64,000 nucleotides of DNA, from positions 110,334,328-110,398,327 of the forward strand of contig CM019064.1 of NCBI GenBank assembly GCA_009667805.1, written 5' to 3'. Under the pieces are notes generated by a model, which saw only the letters and a program-made list of their open reading frames with translations, had not been told where the DNA came from and made no database searches. Origin of the DNA: Leptobrachium leishanense. Taxonomy: Eukaryota > Chordata > Amphibia > Anura > Megophryidae. Position 1 is the stretch's first letter; every line of letters starts with the position of its first letter. Positions 55,173-64,000 of this stretch are shown one piece after another. The translations under genes and the position numbers were made by a program.

Positions 55173-55514
55173 TAGATCCTGGACTTCTAAATCCCCAACA
55201 CGGACTCGCCCCCATCCCCCTTCACATTATCCCTTACCCCTGATAATGTCCATGGACTTGCCCATTCCCCCCCATATATATGTCCCACTACCCCCCTCCT
55301 CCCCATATGCTTTGGCAATGCTAAAATGTATTTGGTCCTGCCAATAAAGCTTATTTTGATTGATTTGATTTGATTTGATACAAATCCAGATTATGTACAT
55401 CAAATGCATCCAGGAACGAATTCCATGGTATGGACTTGCAGGGACAAGCCAAGCCACTGTGCTGCCTGGAGCGACGGATGAAATGCTGCCCCCCCCAAAA
55501 AAACATGTGACATG

Positions 55515-55985
55515 TAAAAACGTATCACAGTGCTCCACAGCATTAAAACTCACAGTAATGTGCTGTGTGTATGAGCATATCACAGAGCTCCACAGCATTA
55601 AAACTCACAGTAATGTGCCGTGTGTGAGCGTATCACAGAGCTCCACAGCAATAAAACTCACAGTAATATGCGGTGTGTATGAGCATATCACAGAGCTCCA
55701 TAGCAATAAAACTCACAGCAATGTGCAGTGTGTATGAGCGTGAGTTTTATTGCTGTGGAGCTGTGATATGCCCATACACACCGCTCATTACTGTGAGTAT
55801 TATTGCTGTGTAACTCTGTGATACGCTCATACACACTGCATATTACTGTGAGTTTTATTGCTGTGGAGCTATGTGATACGCTCATACACACCGCATATTA
55901 ATGTGAGTTTTATTGCTGTGAAGCTCTGTGATACGCTCATACAAACCGCACATTACTGTGAGTTTTATTCTCTGATACAGTAATG
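55515..55985. repeat. ~55 bp minisatellite in inverted halves
   Basis: Four units in plus orientation (GAGCTCCACAGCAATAAAAC type) are followed from about 55739 by about four units in reverse complement. The array thus folds on itself around 55738. A final short plus-orientation piece follows at 55972-56022. Confidence 0.93.
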
Positions 55986-56045
55986 TGTGGTGTTTGTATG
56001 AGCATATCACAGAGCTCCACATATCCATCCATGTGCACACACCCA

Positions 56046-56067
56046 CATAAGCCTCACATACACCACA

Positions 56068-56108
<41 letters not shown>

Positions 56109-56120
56109 ACACACACAGTC
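56046..56120. repeat. (CA)n microsatellite
   Basis: Mostly perfect ACAC repeats with a few interruptions (ACCAC); a second short ACAC patch lies at 57160-57192. Confidence 0.92.
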
Positions 56121-56159
56121 TCTCTCACACACACACACCCCACATACAGTCCCACACAC

Positions 56160-56230
56160 CCACAGGGAAGGGAGCACAGGAGGGAAGGGATTGGGGAGAG
56201 AGGGGAAGAGATGGGAGTGCAGGAGGGATG

Positions 56231-56266
<36 letters not shown>

Positions 56267-57430
56267 GAATGGGAGTGCAGGAGGGATGGGGAGAGAGAGA
56301 GTGGGATGGGAGTGCAGGAGGAATGGGGAGAGAGACGGGGAGAGGTGGGAGTGCAGGAGGGATGGGGAGAGAGAAGGGGATGGGAGTGCAGGAGGGAAGG
56401 GGGAGAGAGAGGGTAGAGATGGTAGTGCAAGAGGGATGGGGAGAGAGAGGGGGAGAGATGTGAGTACGGGAGGGGGAGAGATGGGAGTGCAAGAGGGATG
56501 GGGAGAGAGAGGGTAGAGATGGTAGTGCAGGAGGGATGGGGAGAGAGAGGGGAGAGATGTGAGTACAGGAGGGAGGGGGATAGAGGGGGAGAGATGGGAG
56601 TGCAAGAGGGATGGGGAGAGAGGGAGAGGGGTGGGAGTGCAGGACGGATGGGGGAGAGAGAGGGAGGTGGGATGGGAGTGCAGGAGGTATAGGGGAGAGA
56701 GAGAGGGGGAATGGGAGTGCAGGAGGGATGGGGAGAGAGAGAGGGGATGGGAGTGCAGGAGGGATGGGGAGAGAGACAGGGAGAGGTGGGAGTGCAGGAG
56801 GGATGGGGAGAGAGAAGGGGATGGGAGTGCAGGAGGGAAGGGGGAGAGAGAGGGGAGAGATGGTAGTGCAGGAGGGATGGGGAGAGAGAGGGGGAGAGAT
56901 GTGAGTACAGGAGGGAGGGGGAGAGATGGGAGTGCAAGAGGGATGGGGAGAGAGACGGTAGAGATGGTAGTGCAGGAGGGATGGGGAGAGAGAGGGGGAG
57001 AGATGTGAGTACAGGAGGCAGGGGGAGATATGGGAGTGCAAGAGGGATGGGGAGAGAGAGAGAGGGGATGGGAGTGCAGGACGTATGGGGAGAGAGAGGG
57101 AGGTGGGATGAGAGTGCAGGAGGTATAGGGGAGAGAGAGGGGAGAGATGGGAGTGCAGGACACACACACACCCCACATACAGTCACACACACCCACAGGG
57201 AAGGGAGCGCAGGAGGGATGGGATTGGGGAGAGAGGGGAAGAGATGGGAGTGCAGGAGTGATGGGGAGAGAGAGAGAGAGAGAGAGCGAGAGAGGGGAAA
57301 TGGGAGTGCAGGAGGGATGGGGAGAGAGGTGGAGAGATGGGAGTGCAGGATGGATGGGGAGAGAGGGGATGGGAGTGCAGGAGGGATTTGGGAGGGAGAG
57401 ACGGGAGTGAGGGAATGGATGGGGGGGTGA
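56160..57430. repeat. Purine-rich ~33 bp minisatellite
   Basis: Roughly thirty or more units of GGGAGTGCAGGAGGGATGGG followed by GAGAGAGA. The plus strand is strongly purine-rich over 1.27 kb. The opening block (CACACCCACAGGGAAGGGAG) recurs at about 57186, so the array was duplicated as a block. Long minus-strand frames rich in Pro, Ser and Leu are by-products. Confidence 0.95.
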
Positions 57431-57889
57431 GAGAGACAGACTTGCACTTACCAGCTTCTGTCCCTCCGGCCTCCATGCTGCCCAGCACCTGCTTCTCTGC
57501 CTCCACAGGCGCTGTTCCCCCCATCTGTGAACTTCCGTGTTCACTCACTGTCCAGGCGCGGCCTAGTGGCATCACAGGAGCATTGCATGCAGGGAGGTGT
57601 ATTGTTTTAGACTGGTTCTTGGCAATATGCAGTAATCCAGTCTAGAACTAAACCTCCCTTCATGCAGTGGTCTGGTGATGCCGGCAGGCGGCGCCCAGAT
57701 GGGGAGTAAGACTGGAAGCTTGGTGCAGAGCGGCCCCACTGCACTGGCCTCCAATAGATGCCGGCACAGCGGCGCTGTTTAAAAAATAGTGCAGGGGCTC
57801 GGTGGCAAAAATTTGCCGCTCCCCCAAAATCTGCTGCCTGGAGCGGTTGCTCCGAACCGCTCCATGGTCGGGCCAGCCCTGTGGACTTG

Positions 57890-59427
57890 TCACATTCTGA
57901 GAGGTGGAATTGCAGTAGAAACCCCCCCCAAAAAAAGGGGTTCAATTCAGTGCAAAATATTTCTGATTTCCCCAGCCTTTTATCTCATGTTCATCGATGG
58001 AAATATACAACATTTGTCCTAGAATCAGACAACAGTCTGTTATTTAATGCTGTTGACCATTGCCGTATCGCGTAGACTTTTATAACACTTTGTCTAAGTA
58101 CTGTCTCCTATATAATTTACAATCTTTGCTTTGAATTAAATATTCTTCAAGTTTTTTAAAAAAATTAAAGGAAAATATAAAGTTTCAGAAATGGTGCTAA
58201 TTTCCAGCAATGCCCCTTTCAGAGAATGAATGAACTACTTTCCTACTAACGAGTCAAAAAGCAAAACTTAAAAACTATTACTTGTTAAATTCCTCATTAA
58301 TTAAAATAATTAAACATTTATAATGTTCAGGATTCTATATATGAGCAAAACAACAGTTTATAATTGCATTTTAGAGTTTTAAGAACAGGTGCAATTGAGA
58401 GGTCTATTAAAAAATAGCTCTGACTTAGGACTGAAGTTAAATCAGTCCCGATTTGTAAACATAACTAATAGCAGCAATTTTAAACTTTGTAAGGATTTAT
58501 GGTATATGCATATGGATTCAGCAATCATGCAAAAAAAAAACATAATGTATATTTATTATTTTATCAATGTCTATGGTCACTCTGCAGACAATTTCAATAT
58601 AATGCTAAAATTCTACATATCTACGTTTTATTCACAATATGTTTTAGTTTCACTTACATTTAAAAGGTATTTATCTTTTGGATCAGGAGATATTTAGAAG
58701 GCATTAAGAAGTAAAGGCATAATAAATTATTTTGTGGAAATGGAAGAACACATTTTATTGCCAACAGTTGCATTTGGCAGTCAACTAAAATGAAATCAAA
58801 GTTAAAAGAAAACAGAAAATAGAATTATAGTCACATATTTTACATATATTCAAAAGGTCATTTTTATCCCACTATTCCAGGAAAAGTTAAACTTTGCTTT
58901 TTTATTTCTATATAAATTGCTATTGATGGTATCTGAATTTCCTGTAATGAAGACAATATATGGAAATGTAATAAATATTCTACATTGAAAGAATTGAAAT
59001 TTTTAGCATTTTTCTTACTTTTGGACACTATGTAAAATGTTAGAGTTATAATTAAATGTGATTTCTGGTAACAGATGAATGGGAAAGCGTACAGTATGTT
59101 TAGTGTAGCAATCATAGGAATATACAGGTAATAATATTGTAAATATGATAGTTATGATACATTTTAGAGCATGTAAGCTTCTTGTCATTATATCCTATTT
59201 GTACTCTTGATGTATTTATTATTTAATTAAACAGCTAGAGAATATTTTACATAAAACAATAAAGGGATTTCTACATGTTCATTCTTTTATATTAGCAGGG
59301 CACGTTAAATATGGGTACACTAACAGGAGACAGATAAATAAATATCTTATATGAAGATATCAGATAATACTTTAGGGCACAACAGTTAAGAACTTGAAAA
59401 GGAATAAATGTTAGTTTTATACACTAT
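57890..59427. other. No recognisable feature
   Basis: Very AT-rich, with no gene, terminal repeats or known repeat identified. Confidence 0.55.
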
Positions 59428-60075
59428 TGGCCCTATTCCGCAGATGTCGTTAAGATAACTACAGAAGACTTCACATATGACGTCTCCAGTAGTAACGTTG
59501 GGAATTGCTATCAAACTCTTGCTGCAAGCTGTTGCACGAGGTTACTGTGAAGTTAATTTGCACCTACGAATTGAAGTACAAGCTGTTCCGAGGTAGCTTG
59601 TGCTTCCATTCAGGAGGCAGTACTTCACTAAGAAATATTGACTCCTAAAAGCTGGTGTCAAGTGACATCAGCTTACCGCCACTACAATCAACTACACTGA
59701 CTTACACCCACAATACATCCCATACTCACCTTTAACCCCACAGTGGAGAAGGCAGCCTGATCCTCCACTTCCTCTCTCTAGGAGCAGACTGAGGCTGGGA
59801 ACAAATAGTTCCTAGTCTCCCTCCGTAATTCCTCTACGTTGCATGATCACAAACAGCACACGGCCAGGAAACACAGGGCTTCATGGAGTACCTGTGGATA
59901 CCTTTGGCAGTGCATGGTGGCGCTGCCAGTATATGTCTGCCCTGTGCTTTCCTCCAAAACTAGGCATTAAAAAGTGCCTAGGATAACTGTGCTAAATTGC
60001 AGACAGTAAGTAAAATCTGCAGGTGGAGATTTTCCGATTTATCTCTGTTTAAGCATTAGCTGTAGAATAGGACCC
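59428..60075. mobile_element. GGGCC-family MITE, copy 5
   Basis: Ends TGGCCCTATTCCGC and GTAGAATAGGACCC, flanked by TAT on both sides (59425-59427 and 60076-60078). Contains the small palindrome AGCTGGTGTCAAGTGACATC and the CTTAGTCTCC-like module seen in copy 3. Confidence 0.85.
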
Positions 60076-60119
60076 TATATGGCCATGGGTATGTGGACAC
60101 CTATCGCACTGGGAAGTAT

Positions 60120-61300
60120 AATATTAATTATTATTATTATTATTTATTTATAAAGCGCCAGCATATTCCGCAGCGCTGTACAATAAGCACAGTACAGACA
60201 GGGTTACAATACATTGAACAACATTTGACAAACAGTACAGGAGGAGATGAGGGCCCTATTCCCATAGGAACTCACAATCTAGAAGGGTTGGGGTTGAAAA
60301 CAGGAGGAGAGGACTGTAAGGTGAGAATGATTGATGGTTGTGTCAGTGAGTTGGGTGGTAGGCTTCCCTAAATAGGAACGTTTTCAGGGAGCGTTTGAAG
60401 GAAGAGAAGTTAGGGGAAAGTCTGACAGTACGAGGGAGAGCGTTCCAGAGAGTGGGGGCTGCGCGTGAGAAATCCTGCAGTCTATCATGGGAAGAGGTGA
60501 TGCGGGGAGAAGCTAGTCGCAGGTCACTGTTTGACCTTAGGGAGCGGGCCGGGGTGTATTTGGTGATTAGTGAGGACAGGTAGTGGGGAGCTGAGTTAGT
60601 GAGGGTTTTGTAGGTAAGGATAAGGATTTTGAACTTAATTCTGCAGTGGATGGGGAGCCAGTGAAGGGACTCGCAGAGGGGAGCGGCAGAGACAGAGCGG
60701 CGGGTGAGGTGAATTAGCCTGGCGGAGGCGTTCAGGATGGATTGTAGGGGGGAGAGGCGGGACAGAGGGAGGCCAGATAAGACATTATTGCAATAGTCGA
60801 GTCGGGAGATTACCAGGGCGTGTATGAGTTGTTTTGTGGTGACAGCGGTAAGAAATGGCCGAATTCTGGAAATATTACGCAGTTGGTATCGGCAGGAGGA
60901 GGAAAGAGACTTGATGTGGGGGATGAAGGAAAGAGCAGAGTCAAGTGTAACTCCAAGACAGCGAACTTGGTTTGATGGGGAGATGGTGATACCCTCCACC
61001 GTGATAGAGAAGTCAGGAGGTGGGGAGGCATTGGAGGGAGGAATAAGTAGGAGTTCAGTCTTTGACATGTTGATCTTTAGGTGGTGGGAGGCCATCCAGG
61101 AGGAGATGCCAGATAAACAGTCACTGACTTTTGAAAGGACAGGGGGAGAGAGATCAGGGGTAGAGAGGTAGATCTGAGTGTCATCAGCGTAGAGGTGGTA
61201 ATTAAAGCCAAAGCTGTTGATGATTTTGCCCAGGGAGGAGGTGTAGATGGAAAAGAGCAGAGGACCAAGGACAGAGCTGTATTCAACCCCCTGATAAATT
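60120..61300 (-). mobile_element. L2-like LINE, 5'-truncated
   Basis: Minus-strand element with its 3' end at an (ATT)n tract near 60120-60150, a 3' UTR carrying GCGCTGCGGAATATGCTGGC on the minus strand, and RT coding sequence up to about 61300. Flanking pieces (60076-60118 and 61285-61385) look like two halves of an older Tc1-like MITE, so the LINE may have inserted into it. Confidence 0.88.
60343..61300 (-). pseudogene. L2-like reverse transcriptase, C-terminal half
   Basis: Encodes a mutated GVPQGS-type motif ([20 protein letters not shown]), catalytic [29 protein letters not shown], a [12 protein letters not shown] thumb motif, [32 protein letters not shown] and the C-terminal signature [26 protein letters not shown]. 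The frame from here to the stop is open, so it decayed little after insertion. The first part of the open frame (61300-61377) is flanking sequence. Confidence 0.92.
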
Positions 61301-61404
61301 ATTGAATTCAGGTGCTCCAACCAGTAACAATCAAAGGTATCCATATATAAAATCCTGCACTTAACTACCGTATTCAATCTCCTTTGTCAAACATTGACCT
61401 GTAG

Positions 61405-61908
61405 GATCTCGCCTTTCACAAGATCCTGCAGGTCCGCAGAGGGAGACCAGGGACTTTTTTATCCAGTTTCACTCTGCTCCCTGTGGCGAGAAGCGGCGGA
61501 TAGGGCCACTATTCTCGCCGCGGGATGAGAGGTGAGTATGTGATTTTTCTTTTTCAGGAGAGGTTCCAGCTGCTGTTAACTGATTCCACAGAAGTGGAAT
61601 CAGTTAGCACCAGCTTAGAGCTGTAGCAAACATTTGAGTTAGCTGCAGCAGTTCGTAATTAGCATTAGGACTTTGTGATCCTAACGCTAATTACTGATTG
61701 CTTATACGTTGCGCTCCCCATGTTAAGTATAGGGAGCACAAAGTACAGTAAGCCGATGCTAAAAATCTCTAATACCGATGCGCTAACTGATTTTTCTAAC
61801 CCGCTAGCGATGGGGGGGGGGTGTTCTGTGCGTCACGCTATCACCTCAATTAGCCTAGCGGTAAGGCTCATTTATGTGAGCGCTAGCGTTAAGTAGGTGA
61901 TAGGGTCC
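61405..61908. mobile_element. GGGCC-family MITE, copy 6, left end lost
   Basis: The right end GTGATAGGGTCC and modules GATTCCACAGAAGTGGAATC (palindrome), GCGCTCCCCATGTTAAGTAT and CTAACGCTAATTAC match other copies. The left terminal repeat is not visible. Confidence 0.75.
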
Positions 61909-62785
61909 TAAATGAGCCCCAGTCAACTGTAAGTGCTACTTAAGCATCCCAGCTAAGTGGTAGACACACTGAATCATTTATTGTGTAATAATTACCTATC
62001 ATCTGTTGCATAATTTCCTACAGCATTCCAAATCTCCTGTAAAAGCAATAAATGTGAAAGAACTATGCACCAAGACGTATAATCATCTTTGGTTGTTCTC
62101 GGGATTTACGCTAGACCCCTTAGCTCCAGTAAAGGGTCATTAGAATTCTACAGGATTCAAACCTATTCAAGAAAATTGGTTGCTTTCACCTTTCTGGCAA
62201 CAGTCTGGAGAAGGTCCTTTCCTTTTCCAGCATGACTCTGTACAAAAATCATGGTCTATGCAGTCATGTTTTTTTGAGCTCCATGTGGACAATCTCTAGT
62301 GGTCTGCATAGCGTTCTCACATCATTCATTCAGACATTAAAACTAATTTTAAAATTAAACCTGATCACTAACGGGATACTCTAGACATGCAAGTTTTAAT
62401 TATACGACAGGTCTTATATTAACAAAATCTGAATTCTATTTATTCTTTCAATAGACAGTGTACATGATTTCAACACTGATATTCTCTGCAATAGGCGATA
62501 CATAATTTAGAAGTCAGGTGCATCCCTAGATATGTGGGAAGTACTTGTCTCACATAAATTTTCTATGAGAGAGTACATAATTTAATGAGTATACGCTCAT
62601 AGATCATTAGTTACATTTTGTCTTGATACGGAAGTCCAAAATATTAAATTCATTAGTGTAAGTGGAGAGGGGTCATATATGAGCCTCAAACAGTCTTTTC
62701 AAGTGTTTTTTTCATCATCATTTTATTTGATGTTCTGCAGGCTAATGGCTTATGGCTAAAAAAGAGAACCAAACCTAAAAAGAGA
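61909..62785. other. No recognisable feature
   Basis: AT-rich spacer; nothing identified. Confidence 0.55.
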
Positions 62786-63115
62786 GAGGCTTGTGATGGT
62801 CCTGAGGATGAGCAATGGCACTAGCGGTCTGCTCTACAGTGGGGCCCGTTCAGGTCTCACAAGGTTTTAGCTTGATTGTGCCATTACAGGGACGACTGTT
62901 CCATATCCAAATCAGACTGCAATCACCCAGAAAGGGTGGCCAGTACTGAAATGCCAAGGACATCAACCCTGCACGAGAGGTGCAGCAACCCCTGATGATC
63001 ATTTCAGCCTTTTTAGGCCTCGTCAGGAGGTTATAGCCAACACCCTCTAGGCACGTTGAGCAAGGGGTCCACGTCTGGATTACCCTGTAAACTTATAGTG
63101 AGAAAAAAATAGTTT
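62786..63115 (-). repeat. Satellite-2-like unit with ribozyme
   Basis: A full unit in the same orientation as the array at 19741, starting TGTGATGGTCCTGAGGATGA and ending at the start of a further unit (TTATAGTGAGAAAAAAATAG). The octamer is mutated here (ATCCAAAT). Followed directly by an inverted copy. Confidence 0.9.
62988..63032 (-). ncRNA. Hammerhead ribozyme with paired changes in stem III
   Basis: Minus strand: CTGACGA core, stem II GGCC/GGCT, GAAA, then stem III AT/AT with loop GATC in place of AC/GT, and cleavage triplet ATC. The C-to-T and G-to-A changes keep the stem paired. Stem I pairs with one bulged A. Confidence 0.8.
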
Positions 63116-63345
63116 TGTGAGGGTTGTCAGGGTTGCTGCATCTCTCGTGTAAGGATGACGTCCTTAGCATTTCAGTACTGGTCACCCTTTCTGGGTGATT
63201 GCAGGCTGATTTGCATATGGAGTAGTTGTCCCTGTAATGGCACAATCAAGCTAAAACTTTGTGAGACCTGAGCAGGCCCCACCGTAGAGCAGGCCACTAG
63301 AGCTGTTGCTCAATCTCATGACGCTCACAAACCTCTCTTTTGTTG
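63116..63345 (+). repeat. Satellite-2-like copy, inverted
   Basis: Same repeat in the opposite orientation, starting TTGTCAGGGTTGCTGC at about 63134, where the ribozyme stem III and cleavage triplet would lie, and ending CTCATGACGCTCACAAACC. It contains the octamer ATTTGCAT (63209-63216). The hammerhead core is absent. Confidence 0.88.
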
Positions 63346-64000
63346 CATTAGACATTGCACTCTGTTCCCCTTTTGTTTCTAACTGGGAGCAAGGGGAAAT
63401 ATCACTGTGAGTGAGAGACACTTATTGGATCCCTCTTACTGACTCTGTTCAGACAGAGCTGCTGTATTAGCAGCTTTACTCAGAATATTTGAAGCCATTA
63501 ATCATTAATGCAAGAATCTCGACACTGGAAGCAGTTCAAGGGGATCATAGGACTCTATGAAACCAAGCACAACATTGTTGAGCTCACATATGCAGGGTCA
63601 CTCTGAGTCTATTGGTTCCCCCTGTTTCACTATATGGTGTCAGAGAAGCTTGCAAAATGTGCCACCTCTGGGGTGAGTAAGGGATTCTTTGGTGGGTTTA
63701 TTTTTCAGTGTTAAGTGATTCTGCAAAATCACTTAACACCGAGCTCTGAGAAATGAGAATCTTTGCAGGAGACCATTTCAAGCTGAGAACACTGACATAC
63801 AATGAAATAGCTTGCTGTTCTCTTGATGAGCTGTTAATAATGGCTCCTATACAAAGTATAGGAGCTGCTAATGTAAGGTAACATGTCGCTAATTTTGGCA
63901 GAGTCAAGATCACGATGTAAGGGGGGCAAGGGTATGAGCCCACTATGTAGTGATACAGCAGTGAGACATATGTTTGAGGTTAAACAGGAGTTTATTGGAA
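63346..64000. other. Spacer with possible diverged GGGCC-family MITE
   Basis: From about 63700 the palindrome GTTAAGTGATTCTGCAAAAT/CACTTAAC and CCTATACAAAGTATAGGAGC resemble modules of the GGGCC family. Neither terminus could be fixed. The rest shows nothing recognisable. Confidence 0.45.

Larger units (their letters stand above)
51685..55380 (+). mobile_element. LINE (I/Jockey-type group), 5'-truncated
   Basis: The best-preserved element here. Order: the end of ORF1, 85 bp gap, then ORF2 with endonuclease, reverse transcriptase and a C-terminal Cys-His motif, then a short 3' UTR with AATAAA near 55343 and a tail of TTGAT repeats ending near 55379. Damage in ORF2 is limited to one frameshift. 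The 5' end is missing. The exact clade is not certain; the architecture excludes L1, R2 and RTE. Confidence 0.9.
55439..57881. mobile_element. 2.4 kb non-autonomous hAT with tandem arrays
   Basis: Flanked by a perfect 8 bp duplication TGGACTTG (55431-55438 and 57882-57889). Ends CAGGGACAAGCCAAGCC and GGTCGGGCCAGCCCTG are imperfect inverted repeats, continued by GTGCTGCCTGGAGCG on the left and the CTGCTGCCTGGAGCGG region on the right. Nearly everything between is tandem repeat: a palindromic 55 bp array, a CA run, and a ~33 bp purine-rich array. It lies 59 bases after the LINE tail. No transposase. Confidence 0.9.

Noticed and set aside
56007..57544. Three long minus-strand frames (390-500 codons) rich in Ser, Pro and Leu
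   Set aside because: They are translations of the ~33 bp purine-rich array in all three minus frames; no domain, and open frames follow from the repeat composition.

Overview
This window looks like non-genic DNA from an amphibian, most likely a frog. I found no host exon, tRNA gene or rRNA gene. It is a dense, multiply nested mosaic of transposable elements in an AT-rich background. The amphibian reading rests on a ~325 bp tandem repeat carrying a hammerhead ribozyme and an octamer motif, which closely resembles newt satellite 2. It also rests on the mix of hAT, Tc1, L1/Tx1-like, L2-like and Penelope-like (PLE) elements with abundant MITEs. Species and chromosome cannot be read from the sequence.

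Layout. 1-6853: a decayed hAT transposon (BED finger to C-terminal dimerisation domain) split by an L1/Tx1-like insertion with a 15 bp target duplication; its 3' part carries a dimeric ~138 bp tandem repeat. 11.0-11.9 kb: a truncated Tc1 transposase. 13.3-15.4 kb: a Penelope-like element (reverse transcriptase, then GIY-YIG nuclease) split by two unrelated MITEs. 15.6-18.4 kb: a near-perfect 188 bp palindrome and a large foldback whose spacer holds a hammerhead-like motif. 19.7-20.7 kb: three tandem copies of the satellite-2-like repeat. 22.0-22.8 kb: a solo LTR with a 5 bp target duplication. 23.4-36.4 kb: MITEs, including many copies of a ~900 bp non-autonomous family that begins CAGGGTTATTC. 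One pair of copies has undergone unequal exchange, and another is nested inside a Tc1 element nested inside a third copy.

36.8-38.6 kb: a minus-strand LINE split by a MITE. 39.6-41.6 kb: another CAGGGTTATTC copy holding a hAT foldback. 42.2, 44.6 and 47.9 kb: hAT-type elements with 8 bp target duplications. 46.9 kb: a tRNA-type SINE sharing its 3' tail with the 36.8 kb LINE. 50.5-51.4 kb: a minisatellite and foldback. 51.7-55.4 kb: the best-preserved gene content, a LINE with ORF1 remnant, endonuclease and reverse transcriptase, broken by one frameshift. 55.4-57.9 kb: a 2.4 kb hAT-type element (perfect 8 bp target duplication) filled with three kinds of tandem array. 60.1-61.3 kb: an L2-like reverse transcriptase. 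62.8-63.3 kb: satellite-2-like copies in inverted orientation.

The most interesting signal is the hammerhead motif in two unrelated contexts: the snRNA-promoter-like satellite repeats (19.7 and 62.8 kb) and a foldback near the Penelope remnant. One diverged copy carries paired substitutions that keep stem III paired.
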